In this document: positions 10,348-21,840 of the stretch, piece after piece
How the letters are laid out: every line of letters starts with the position of its first letter
Numbering within the stretch: position 1 is the first letter of the stretch
NCBI GenBank assembly: GCA_021613535.1
Contig: CP075494.1
Coordinates: 1,860,001-1,924,000 of the forward strand
Direction: 5' to 3'
Length of the DNA stretch: 64,000 nt
Source of the DNA: Adineta vaga
Taxonomy: Eukaryota > Rotifera
Program-made: the position numbers and the translations under genes
The notes under the pieces: model-generated
Database searches by the model: none
What the model was told of the DNA's origin: nothing
What the model saw: the letters and a program-made list of their open reading frames with translations, nothing else

Positions 10348-12148
10348 CATGCTCTATATCTTGATCGTTCATAACAAAAATAAATATCGTTTTTTGTGTG
10401 TGTTTCTATTTAACAAGTAATGTTCATCGTTTCGACTCACTTAACCCTCGACTGTGGAAGGTCGAAGTATTTTTTTCGTCTATCAATAAAGAAACGAGTT
10501 AACCTAGCAACTTTATATGAAGATGCTGTGTAAAGTTTTTTGCTTAAATCATAGCTTTCGAAAACAAAATAGTCAATCATTTTTGTATTTGTAAAATCGT
10601 TTGGGTTAAAACAGTATGTTTTATACAAGGCACATAATATCACATGATATCGCATTTAACGACTCACCCCCACAATCACGGTATCGCACTTGAGAATCCT
10701 TATATATTGAAATTCTTGACCTACGACTTGCGTCAGACAAACGCATTTCAACACAATACCCTGCTTTCATCTTGAGGGTGTGGGTGTGGGTGTGGGTGTG
10801 GTTTTATCCTTTAACTCATACATACTCCTCACACCCACACCCTTCTAATTTTTCTCAATTCTATGCGTGTTTCTTAAGATGTATACTAACTGTTAATTCT
10901 ACGGGGAACAATAAACTTGAATATATATATATATATATATTTCAGAAATATTTTCTTTAATATGGTTCATATATTCGAATCAATTAATTACCATCAAGGT
11001 AATAAAAGAAAATAATAAATACTGTATATGATGAATGGAGACAAGGACATCTATTGAAAATTTTCTTCTTATAACTGATATAAATAAACTGTGGACTCGA
11101 GAGTTTGGCTACGCAAAGTTTGACTCACTTTGACAACCCTTATTTTATTATTTAATAAATAGAGAAAACAGTAATATAGATTACATATGTTTGTTAATTT
11201 CTTCTGATGAAAAAATACTCTGGAATTTTATATAAAATTGATTATTAAAACCTCCTATTTATACTAAACTGACTATAGGAGACTATAAATTTAATGAGAA
11301 AATAAATAAAAACACCGTCTGAATGAGAATTAATTTTAGAGTATTTCTATCGTATTTTTATCGTATGTTCGTCTTATAAAACAGATGTCACTTTGAATAG
11401 TTTATTCCATATTGATTCGATGATTTATGCACCATACGTGAATATACCATCTACAGAGAAAAAAGAGATTTGTAATATACATTGTCTTATTTTCTTATTA
11501 AACGACAATTGATAATCTACATACGGTATGAAACTATAAATATTTTATTAAAGCTGTTTTTTTTCCTTTAAATCTTTCTAGTGATAAATTTTTATAACGA
11601 CGGTAAATAGTTTCTATTTTAATAAGACTTCTTGATGTATTTTCAATGAAGAAAGAGAACACGTATGTTTTAGAAGAAAGAAAGAACGAGAAGAAACATA
11701 GACGACATATATACACGTGTCGTATATAACCAAATGATAGGAAAAACACCCAACAACAGACTAAGAATATAATAGGGATTGTTCGATTAAATGATTAGAA
11801 GAAAATTTTATCTGAAATCTGTACTGAATAATAAATATTCATTGAAAAAAGAATTCTTTTCTTTATAATAACAGAAAATACATGTACCATCTTTATTGGA
11901 TTATTTTCTGATGAAATCAAAGAAGTAATATCTTTATTCAGGTATCATTTATTATTCAAGAAAAGTACATTACCTGTTGATAATCATCTTTTATTTAATA
12001 GCAGAGTACTCAGAATCAGTTAGTGATTTAAAATAGCGTACAAGTACTGTCCTAATACAACAATTATTTTCTTCTTTATCAATTCGTTTTCTTTACTTCG
12101 TTTTTTAAAGGTCTTTCAAAGTCTACGATCGTCTACCATTATACTACA
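10348..12148. other. intergenic region with simple repeats
   Basis: Holds the telomere-like element at 10769-10846 and a short (TA)n run near 10920-10940. The rest is AT-rich with no supported gene; frames of 60-70 codons lack domains. Confidence 0.4.
10769..10846. mobile_element. telomere-like palindromic element (copy g), G-quadruplex-prone
   Basis: CTTGAGGG is followed by four TGTGGG-like units on the left arm and CACACCCACACCCTT on the right, with a roughly 35-bp loop. Four GGG runs separated by three bases fit a G-quadruplex motif. Confidence 0.75.
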
Positions 12149-13850
12149 ATGCCTGGTAAACTTTTGGGTCGTTTTTCTCAATCGTATAACAAAGCAATTA
12201 TCGATATTACGGTAGACAACGCAATATTTTCTGGAACATCTTGTCCACTCACATGGATAGAAGATCATGCTTTTCATTACCTACATAATGGTGACTTCTG
12301 GTATTACATACGAAATGGAAATAGTTATGAAGTTATTAAACATGGTGCTAATACAGACGATCATAAAATACATCTTGAAGGTAAGCATGATGATTTGTTA
12401 AGGAGCACACTATGATCATGAGTTCGATCTTATTTAATAATCTCATCAGACAGTAGTTTAGATTTTTATAGAAAAGAACGAAAGTAAATGTGCTCCGTTG
12501 TTTTTTTTTAAATAGTCAGGATAGGATTTCAACAAGATTAGATCATTGTCTAAAGTATTCTTTCACATCATTGAGCATTAAGTCATTTTTATTTACAATA
12601 AAACAACAATTATGAAATGTTAACGAGCCAGCAGGCATGTTCAGAAAATCGACTTGTCTTTAATACTTGTTATTTTGTGAAAGAAGCAATCGTTTTGACT
12701 AAGGCTATTGTAGGTTGCTCTAAAGATCATCAGATTTTTTGTGGTCTTATCAGGTTCTTCTTGCGGACAAAATGTCAGCTAAAAACGTTCTTTTTATCGG
12801 ATCTAAACTAGTTCTATTCTTTAAAATTACGTTATTGTTTTTTTGAAATAATCAACATACAATTTCTATCAGTCTATTTTGTTTTATTAAGCGAAACACT
12901 CTTTCTATTTTTTTCTGATGGCAACCGGAACAAAATTAATATTATAAGTGAAAGAAGTGCAGAGATTGTACGTGTCTGTACATTCAACTTACGTTGTGGT
13001 CATGCCGATTTAAGGACACCCAATAATTGGGTAAGACGAAGATCAATCTTGAAAAATTGCTTAGAAAATATGCAACCAACAATTATTGGAACACAAGAAG
13101 GTTATCCACAACAACTCGACGATATCCTTGATGATTTAAATGAGTTAAATTACTCAATAGTTTAGTCATAATGAAATCAGAATGTTATTTTCTAATCTTA
13201 GATCTTCATCATGTTGGTCGTACGTAGGTGAGGAAATCACTCAATGGCGTACAATCAATGCTATATTCTATCGTCATGATATATTATCACTTATTTCAAC
13301 AAATACTTTTTGGTTCAATGAACATCCATTGACATTTGGCGCTGCTTGGGGTGCCATAGGATCTCGTGGTTGTACTCGTGCTCATTTTCAACATAAAGTT
13401 ACAGATCATCCATTTATTATTTACAATCTTCATCTTGATTATCCATCTCAAAATGCTCGACATCATTCCATACCTGTTCTTCTATCACAGATAAATCAGA
13501 ATGATAATCAGATTGATAATGTTATTGTCATTGGAGATTTCAATAATTGGCCAGAAAAAGTTGCAGGTGAAATACCTGTAGATGAACTGATTCTATTAGG
13601 ACAAAAAGCATCTGAAATTCAACAAATGAAACAAGCTGGTTTTGTTGATACATATCAACATGGTGAAATCCCATCATTTAATGGTTTTCAATCAAGTGGT
13701 TATGGTCCAAAAATCGATTTTGTTTGGATATCGTCAAATAGTATTTATCGAATTGCAGGTGAAACAAAAATTGATGAGTTTCATGATAATAATGGTTTTT
13801 TTCCATCGGATCATTTTCCTGTGTATGCTGATTTAGTTCATATTTCATAA
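12149..13850 (+). CDS. endonuclease/exonuclease/phosphatase (EEP) family protein
   Basis: Exon 1 (12149-12380) encodes about 77 residues of unrecognised N-terminal sequence and ends at a GTAAGC donor. Exon 2 (from 12963, phase fits) opens with VCTFNLR and carries GTQEG, the catalytic Asn and Glu of EEP enzymes. Exon 3 (about 13202-13850) has NLHLD, GDFNN, KIDFVW and SDHFPVYADL, the remaining catalytic His, Asp-Asn, Asp and Ser-Asp-His. All active-site motifs of the Mg2+-dependent EEP fold are present, so it could hydrolyse phosphodiesters or phosphomonoesters; substrate unknown. The exon 2-3 junction is a problem: the simplest GT-AG pair (13160 to 13201) leaves the frame one base off, so there is a lesion, an unusual splice site or an assembly error. 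Confidence 0.75.
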
Positions 13851-14095
13851 ATCAGTGCTTATTCATTCACTTTATGTCGTTTTTCTTTTATTTTTACCAT
13901 CTATATATATATTAATATATGTATACCTATGAGGAAACAACGGACTTTAAGACTCAAAGAACTTCCGATGATTCCGGAAAATTTTAGAAGCTAAGTTACT
14001 TTTATTTTCAATTACATCTTTATATAACGTATGGAAAATATTATCTTTGTGTCATGTTGTAAAATAAATAATTTTACATTCGAAAAAAGTATCTC

Positions 14096-14830
14096 TTATT
14101 GATGATGTGGACAATTTGATTTATATGCTTGTCCTTCTAGATCAATTCCTTCGCGTAACTGTTTCTGACGTTGTTTTTCATTGAATAAATCCAATCCACA
14201 AGCATTATTTTCATCACAAGTCAAACGAATATTTTTTTGTTGGTCACTCTATTGAGACAAAGTTAATCAAGCTTCTCATTTACTTCATTTAAATATTGAC
14301 AAAAATTAAAACGAAATATATTTGCTTCGGCATCACTAAAAAGACCATTTCGAATAACAGCTGACGATCCTATCGCTATTTGATTGTTTGTCAGAGAATT
14401 GAAAACAAACTTCAATTGTGAAACACAAACAATCGTTGCTCTGTCAAATATACAATTTATATGCTTATAACCATTGCTTTGAAACATGATTTTCTACATA
14501 ATACAAGAAACATATTCATTCAAATTATTTTCATTTAATTCAGATAATTGTTTTTTACCATCGATTATCTGTTGATGAATAATTATATATTTATCGTAAC
14601 AGTCTTGAAAATAATTATTCAACTATTGTTTGAAACCAACTGTCTTCTCTGCCTCATTAGTGCCATCGAAGTAAACATGAATAACTAACTTCTGATACTC
14701 TTAGATGATGGATATGTGCTGCTAAAAACGTAGAAGTTACATCATTGTTCCACTTGTAGTGACCATATAGAACTTGAGAAATGGTGATGTTGAATCGAAG
14801 ATTGTCGATGTAGGAAGAGAAGTCATTTTT
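14096..14830 (-). pseudogene. unknown secreted-type protein with one in-frame stop
   Basis: Three minus-strand exons join in frame: 14830-14690, 14622-14284 and 14248-14096, with introns of 67 and 35 bp. The product has scattered Cys residues (CYDKY, FNFCQYL, TCDENNACG) and ends NCPHHQ. A single TAG at 14494-14496 interrupts the middle exon, with coding-like sequence on both sides in the same frame. The 5' end lies upstream of 14830 and was not found. I do not recognise the family. The one stop suggests recent decay, or translation restarts at the Met just after it. Confidence 0.5.
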
Positions 14831-15257
14831 CTTAAAACATAAAAAATAATAGTTGCGTAGACTGTATTTAAATATGAAATATCAGGTCTACAAATAAAAT
14901 GTATTTTCATTGCATCAGTCCTTATGTATGTTCACTATATTCTATGATTTTTCATTTGATATGTTGGTAATATCCAATGTATCATATCATGCTGATTGAA
15001 GCGTGAAAAATCTTCGATATTAGGCTTAAGACTCATCATTTACACTCAGACCCTCATATAATTTCACTGAAAGTAAGCATACAAAGCAACAGATAACAAC
15101 TTGTTTCATGACAAAAGATAACAGACATGGAATGACTTTTTTTTCTTCGCTTCTGCTTATATACAAACGTTATGTAGAAAGTCGAGTCATTCGAAAATTT
15201 ATCATCTCTTATATTATGAAATATAGCCAGTTATGAAATGTGACTAGTATTTTTAAA

Positions 15258-15306
15258 CTGAGGGTGTGGATGTGGGTATCTCCTCTTCTTTCACACCCAC
15301 CCTAAG
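15258..15306. mobile_element. telomere-like palindromic element (copy i)
   Basis: CTGAGGGTGTGGATGTGGG, then the family loop ATCTCCTCTTCTTTC, then CACACCCACCCTAAG. Same loop orientation as copy c. Confidence 0.7.
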
Positions 15307-15432
15307 GTAAGTAAAACAGTGAAACATGCATAAATAAATGCTGAGAATGACAATAACGCTTTGCAACAACACTCCGTTTTAACTATGAATAATTGTGGTA
15401 GAGTGTAGTAAATGTAAAAAAATTAATCTCTG

Positions 15433-15675
15433 ATGGTTGCTACTGGGGTTGTGCATGGTATAGGAGGAGCTGTAAAAAGAAATACATCGATCTTAGTTAT
15501 TGAATTATCGCCAGATGAAATTGAACAAGGTCGTGATAGTCTAGACTTAATTTTTAATCAAGCAAAGGCAGTGCCACAGATCCAAAAAGTACACTCAATG
15601 ACTGTTGTAAATATTGATAAAATTGAATGTAAAATCTATTCTAACAGTGGTAAAAAATTCATTTTGAATTTTTAA
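15433..15675 (+). CDS. hypothetical small protein or last exon
   Basis: 80 codons ending FILNF, with an alternating hydrophobic pattern (SILVIELSPDEIEQ) that looks protein-like. No domain is recognised, no signal peptide is seen and upstream exons are not evident. It may be a gene fragment. Confidence 0.35.
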   Translation: MVATGVVHGIGGAVKRNTSILVIELSPDEIEQGRDSLDLIFNQAKAVPQIQKVHSMTVVNIDKIECKIYSNSGKKFILNF

Positions 15676-17202
15676 TATATTTCTTTCTATTGTTGGTTTA
15701 TTTATATAATATAAGTTAGTAGAAAATGGGTTTATAGGATTTTCTTTTTGATAATAAAAAGTTGAATTAATTGGTATGAAAAAAAACGGTTTTTACTTTT
15801 CTTGAAGTAGAATTAATAATTCCCTACGACAATTAATGTAATTTTTCGACTACTAAACTTCCTGCATTTAAATCACAAAAATAGATGAAATTCCGTAACG
15901 CTCAGTATTTTGAGTCGTCCTATTCCAAGGAAATATCACAAAGAGAAAATAACATGCTATTCTAAGAGCTTTTGGAAAACTGAATAACTTTTGTGTAGAA
16001 CGTTTCTTTATGAGTTGTTTAGTTTCGTAGAAAAAGGTTAAACTTTCAGTCTTGCGTCAAAGTCTTGTCCATTTTTTGAAATTTCGTAACGAGCGATATT
16101 TTTTCAAATAACTTCCTTACGGCTTGCGGGAAGTCAGTGGATTTTTTAGTGCTAGTGGAGCTAATTGACTCTCATATATAACCAAAATTTCAGGAACATG
16201 TCTCTTATTATTGAGAAAATATATGTCTTACAAGTCAAAAAAATGAAATTCCGTTACGCTTGGCCATGCCCATATACATCCTCGTTTCAGTTGAGGGAAT
16301 ATTCGGTGATTATTGTTGTTATACTGAAGCTGCCGTTACACAGAAATGTTCTTCTCATAACACAGTTTTACTTTTTGTATATCGTTTAATGTCAATAATC
16401 ATATTTTAAACGACTTTGCAGAAGATGTTTTTTTGACCTGCCACAAACAAACAAACCATTTTCACTTTTTTTCGTATCACCCTCCTTCCAGTCGAGGGAA
16501 TATACTTATTTCGTGTCTCGTTTTAATATTGCTTGAAATATTATGTTTTTAAAAAGCAAAATCTTGCATGAGCTTGAGGGTAAACTGGAAAAAAATTCGC
16601 ATAGTAATCTACCCTTGCTCATAATAACTTTGTGAATAAACCTGTTAGGCGTTTATTTCAAAGTTATCAATCCTTTTTGGGATTGAATACTCCAAGGGTT
16701 GAGCAAGGGATAAGTTTATCAAAGTTGAAAGGGTATATGAAAGTTGTTTAAGAGTTCCTTATCAAGATAACAGTATTTTGTGTGACCGTGCAATGCTCAC
16801 TATATCTACTGAAGACATCGGCTCAGTAGTCACCGACCAGTATTCAGTGAACACCGTACGTATTAGCACCAATGCTAACTGAAATATCCTTGCAATTCGG
16901 ACATTCAGTGTTCGGTAAACACTGACACCGATATTTTGGTAAAAATAAAGAAAAAACTAAAATCGGAAAATTCAGAAGTGCCAAAATCAGAAAAAATCAA
17001 AAACGTGTTTGAATTTCAGAAACTTTCCTTACTTTTCAGAAGATCTAGCCACCCTCACATTCATACCCACACTCTTAAGAATTTCTAGATAAAATGTTTA
17101 AAATGTTTATTAAATATAAACTGATTAAAAATAGTTTGTAAAATTATATAGGTTATTCAATTCAAGATAAATAATAGTTTATGGATTGTTTTTTTTATTT
17201 TG
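15676..17202. repeat. gene-free region with degenerate repeats
   Basis: A phrase like GAAATTCCGTAACGCTC recurs at about 15888, 16078 and 16243 in varied form, suggesting an old repeat of roughly 165-190 bp spacing. A fold-back lies at 16609-16712 and a telomere-like half-element (CACCCTCACATTCATACCCAC) at 17048-17080. No gene is supported. Confidence 0.4.
16609..16712. repeat. imperfect inverted repeat
   Basis: The arm CCCTTGCTCA...ATAACTTTGTGAATAAAC is answered by GTTTATTTCAAAGTTAT...TGAGCAAGGG, with a nested small hairpin (AATCC-TTTTT-GGATT) in the right arm. It could be a MITE remnant. Confidence 0.55.
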
Positions 17203-18329
17203 TTAAAAAAAACATCTTAAATGATGAGTATATCCATTATCGGTAAATGTTGACCAAGTACTTGCATTCCAAACAACACGTGTTTGTGATGTATCACAAT
17301 CATAATAAACTGATATACTTCCTGTTGGAGAATTTGATAATTTTCGGCAGAATCCAAGAGTATCCCAATAAGATGAAGTGGTTGAAATCCATGTTCCAGG
17401 ACAATAACCAGCTGGAAAATATAAGCCACCTTGTCGTAGATTTGAACATTCAGTGTATGCTGAATAGGTATTATCTACGGCACTACATGTCACTACTCTT
17501 CCATCAATTGTTTGACTTAAAGCAAACCGAGTGTATGATGAGCCAGTCGTGGTTGCTAAAAAATAGATTATAGAAAATCAAATATAAAAATATCTTCTTA
17601 AATATTGGCATTCCAAGCTTCAAATAGTTTGATAATATTTTCGTTTACTTACTGCTTGTTGTTGTTGTTTTCGTAGAGGATGTTGATGTCGACGTTGTTG
17701 TTGTTGTTGTTGTCGTAGAAGATGTTGAGGATGTTGACGTGGTTGCTGTTGTTGTTGTCGTAGAGGATGTTGATGTTGTTGAAGATGAAGATGATGTCGA
17801 TGTAGTTGACGTTGTTGTTGGTTCTGTTTTGAAAAAGTCATACAAAAATCAAAAGAAAAAATTCTTAACAGAATTATTTCAAAAACAATTAAATCTCATT
17901 TTTTTCTCATGTATGATAGGAATTAACATTATTATTCTCACAGAAATAATCAGATTAATTCAAAAAAACAAGATTTTCATTTATATACTAACCAGGTGGA
18001 ATTCGTGTACCAAAAATGACAATCATTGAGATAGTATAAAAATCAGCTAACATATTTTCATTTTGATTCCATATGTCATTAAACAATTTACAAGTTAAAG
18101 TTAATTGATAAAAACTAGCTGCTTTACATTGAATTTGAGATAAACAAGCTGTTTGACATTTGAGAATAGTTGGTACAGTTAAAGTAGCATAAGGTAAACA
18201 AGTTGTATTTACACATTGAAATTGCCAACCTTTCATTGTCGACATTCGAAATGATCGCATATCTTCTGCGATTATTTGTACAATAAGAATAAATAGAGAC
18301 AAGAAAGAAAATTTTTCAGAATAAGTCAT
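17203..18329 (-). CDS. secreted PAN/apple-domain protein with mucin-like linker
   Basis: Exons 18329-17993, 17823-17653 and 17555-17203 join in phase 1 at both introns, giving 286 residues. Exon 1 encodes a signal peptide (hydrophobic residues 8-21) and a Cys-rich PAN/apple-like domain (CVNTTC, CQTAC, QCKAAS, CKLF). Exon 2 is almost wholly Thr/Ser, a likely O-glycosylated linker. Exon 3 is a compact Cys-containing module (TCSAVDNTYS, TECSNLRQGG, YYDCDTSQT, HLRCFF). PAN domains bind protein or sugar partners, so an extracellular adhesion or mucus role is likely. The symmetric phase-1 exons are the usual substrate of exon shuffling. Confidence 0.8.
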
Positions 18330-19142
18330 AGTTAACCAGGTTTTTAAGTTAATAAAATAAAGTTTATTTCAAAAAAGTTCAATGCATCTACTATATCAGG
18401 AAAAAAAACAGTTCTTCTCTTTTTATTTTTCTCTTTTTTCACACATCATATCTTTAGGTTTCATTCCATCAATGTTATGAAGAAAAAAATAAATCATATT
18501 AATGAAATTTTATTTTAAAAGCAAGTCGGACACTGTTAATCAGAAAAAAAGAAAGTAGATAGTTTTTATGGTTTTTGTCTCTTGATTTATCCGCAGCTTA
18601 ACAATAAAATTAAAATCCATCAGCTATAATAAATATTTCCTTCATTATGATGTCTTAATAAAAAAACGAGTTTTTTCTTTGCGAAATTATATTGAAAGTT
18701 AATTTTCATATTTTTCTTTTCAACAAAGCAATTAAATAAAGAATGCTACAGTTATTTTACAAAACCGCTCTGAGTAGGCATTCTAAGGAAAATAATTATG
18801 GAATAACGATGTCGAATAAATAACTGCATGTTAAAAAACATTTCTTTCTATATAAATGTCCTGGAAAAGAAAAATTATCTACATCGTAAGAACGTGGATG
18901 CTTTGTTTATTTTCAGCCACCATCCGTTTACATTACGAATCTTAATCTTGAAAATAAAAGACCTTTACTCTTAATATAATGTGGTCTCACTGGTGTGCAA
19001 ACTGTTCTTCGACTGAGCCAATAGACGATAAGATTTGAAGAGAAATGTTAATGAAGTGGCACACTTTATTGGAAACACTCTTCAAAAACAGATAAATAAA
19101 AAGTTCGTTAAAAATCAAAACAATGTTTGATAAGATTTCGTT
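18330..19142. other. intergenic region
   Basis: AT-rich, with no gene or clear repeat seen. It probably contains the promoter of the minus-strand PAN gene. Confidence 0.35.
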
Positions 19143-19380
19143 CTAATAATTCTGTCCAAATTTTTTGTGCTGTTTGTATAATCCCTTCTTCTTCATGTTC
19201 AGCTTTTTTTTCGTGACTTCTAACGAAGATTCTAATCCCTGACGTGTATAATATAATGGAGTATTCCAATCATAATAATCTGGAGGATCTTCATCAATGA
19301 AATTCAAAATTTTATCACGCAGTTCTTCCATTTTTAATTGAGCAGAGAAAAATGATTGTAAATCAACAAGATGATGAACA
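19143..19380 (-). pseudogene. C-terminal gene fragment next to a telomere-like element
   Basis: About 75 codons (VDLQSFFSAQ...FGQNY) look coding: acidic, with aromatic motifs such as DPPDYYDW and a basic C-terminus. Upstream the frame runs straight into the palindromic element at 19381-19453, so the N-terminal part is missing. The family is not recognised. The arrangement is like the ART fragment at 4157. Confidence 0.45.
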
Positions 19381-19453
19381 CATCTTGAGGGTGGGTGTGT
19401 GGGTGTGAAAGAAGAGGAGATACGCACACCCACACCCACACCCACACTCTTAT
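19381..19453. mobile_element. telomere-like palindromic element (copy k)
   Basis: CATCTTGAGGGTGGGTGTG, the inverted family loop AAAGAAGAGGAGATACGCAC, then repeated CACACC units ending CACACTCTTA. Loop orientation is opposite to copies c and i. Confidence 0.75.
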
Positions 19454-19554
19454 AGCGAAATGTCTCATTGTTATTAAAATAAAAAAGTTCTATTTGAATG
19501 ATAACATTGGCGAAAAAATGAATCGTATTAAAGGTCAAAAGTCGTTTATAATGA

Positions 19555-21840
19555 TCAATATAGCTCCGCATTTTTCATAGCCAAACCGTTATATCCAGCA
19601 GTAACTAATACATTACCATTTGTTAATATGGATGCTGTGTGACGAGACCGCGCATGATTCATACTTGCAATAATTGTCCAAGTTGCTGTGAATGGATCAT
19701 ACAACTCAACATTATTTAGATAACCACGACCAAATCCACCAGTAACTAATACTTTTCCATTGGTTAATACGGATGCTGTATGATCCCATCGTATATGGTG
19801 CATATCAGTAGTATTTGTCCATGTTTCTGTTGATGGGTCATACAATATACAATTCTTTAGAATATGATCGTTCTGTCCACCAGTTACTAATACTTTTCCA
19901 TTTGTTAATACAGATGCTCTGTGATATTCTCGTGCGTCAATCATGCTACCAGTAGTTTTCCAAATTCCTGTATTTGGATCATACAACTCAGCGCTATTCA
20001 GGCGATCATTATTATATCCACCAGTAACTAATACGTTTCCATTGGTTAATACAGACGCTGTGTGACCAGACCGTGCATCATTCAGACTACCAGTGGTTGT
20101 CCAAATTTCTGTTACTGGATCATACAATTCAGCACTATTTAGACGATGATTATAAAATCCACCTGTAACCAGTATTTTCCCATTTGCTAATGCGGATGTT
20201 GTATGATCAGCTCGTGCATTATTCAAGTCACCAGTAGTTGTCCACATCCCTGTTGTTGGATCATACAACTCAGTACTATTTAGATAATCACCATCACCGG
20301 TTCGTCCACCAGTAACTAATACTTTTCCATTAGGTAATATAGATGCTGCGAAATCAGATCGCGCATCATTCATGCTTCCGGTACTTGTCCACATTCCTAT
20401 TGACGGATCATACAACTCAGTACTATTTAGACGATCACCATTCTGTCCACCAATAACTAATACTTTTCCATTTTTCAAAACGAACGCTATGTGGCCAGAT
20501 CGTGTCTCAATCGTACTACCGGTATTTGTCCATTCTAAACGGAAACATTTGAATGTATTTATTCGGAGAAGAATATCTATTGTTGCACTGTCAAAATCAT
20601 CTAACCATGTATGGAAGTTTTGTTGATCACAAGGCCTACAATTCGTTGTAAGAAATCGTGTATGATACAGCTAGACAAGAACTTTATTAAGTGTATGTTT
20701 TCTACCAGTCTGTACATCAATTAATGCACCTTATTCAACGAAATAAAGTTATGTCTGATTACAACAGTCAGTGAATACCGTAACAGAGCATTGCTTTTAT
20801 TTCGTGATCTGGAATTTGCAAAAAACGGGAAAAGGTTTACATGCGTTTAGACACCTGAAAACATGTTACGACAAGATATTGCTCATTCGGCATATGAGAG
20901 TCTGTGTTGTGTATATAATAGAATAGAGATTAAAGCTTGAAATCTTTTTATATAAAATCGCTACCTTCCCACCATCTCTGAATTTGTTTTAATACAAAAT
21001 TCACCGTGCCCCTGCATTTAATGATTCTCGTAGCTGATCAATCAATAGCGGAATTATTGGTTTTTTTTGCGTAATTATAAATAAGCTTCGTACGATGCTA
21101 GTATCACAAGTTATTATTGAAAGATTTAAAAAAACGGTCTATTTCGACAGATTTAGGATATTTAGAATTCAATGAATTCGATACAGTATCGCCCGTGAAG
21201 TGACTTTCTTTTCAATTTAAATTCAATCAAAACAAAACATTGTGGATTAAATAATATGAAATGAAAAATGAAGAATAATGAATACGAGTGTTATACTATT
21301 ACTTCATTTTGTCTTCAAATAAAGATCGAATCATTCACGATAAAATCATTGATTATTTTAATTTAACCTTCAGTTAAATAAAGAAAACCGTTATGGAAAA
21401 GGACTACATATATCTAATTTGACGTAACCTTACGGGAGATAAGAAGCACTACTTTAAAGCTTACCTAACTGCTGAGTCGTGGTCGTTATTATTGTAGTCG
21501 TTCGAGATGTTGTTGCTGTAGTAGTTGTAGTGGTCGTTAGGGATGTTGTGGCTATATTAGTTGTAGTTATCGTTAGAGATGTTGTCGTTAGCGGTGTTTG
21601 CACTGATGTTGTAGTTGACGGTAATATCGTAGTGGTGATCATAGTGGTAGTTTCTAACTTTTTAGGTGCAAGAATGACAAATTTTAAGACTAGAGAGAGC
21701 GTCACTGCAAAAATTGTTACAATGATGAAAGATATGCAGATGATCTTGATCCATCGGTGATGCCACCATTTGTGAGCTCGATTATTTTCCATGGCAAACT
21801 CACTGTAACCCTGATTTTCTACCATATTAAATTGTTTCAA
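19555..21840 (-). CDS. type II membrane protein with kelch/galactose-oxidase-like repeats
   Basis: Exon 1 (21840-21465) encodes a cytoplasmic N-terminus, one TM segment (about residues 34-56) and a Thr/Ser-rich stalk. It ends in phase 1 at GTAAGC. Exon 2 (20534-19555) starts at an acceptor in CCGTTTAG and keeps the frame, giving 451 residues. It holds about seven kelch-type repeats of the form GKVLVTGG..N.RLNS.ELYDP..G.WTTTGS...AR..HTASVL, enough for a propeller. The last repeat stops right after AELY, so the final blade is truncated. The 930-bp intron is long for this genome, and its 3' end is open in the same frame (CDQQNFHTWLDDFD), so an alternative exon is possible. Ligand unknown. Confidence 0.75.

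Noticed and set aside
21479-21760. Valine-rich plus-strand frame, and a similar one at 17739-18029
   Set aside because: These are antisense shadows of the Thr/Ser linker exons of the minus-strand kelch and PAN genes.
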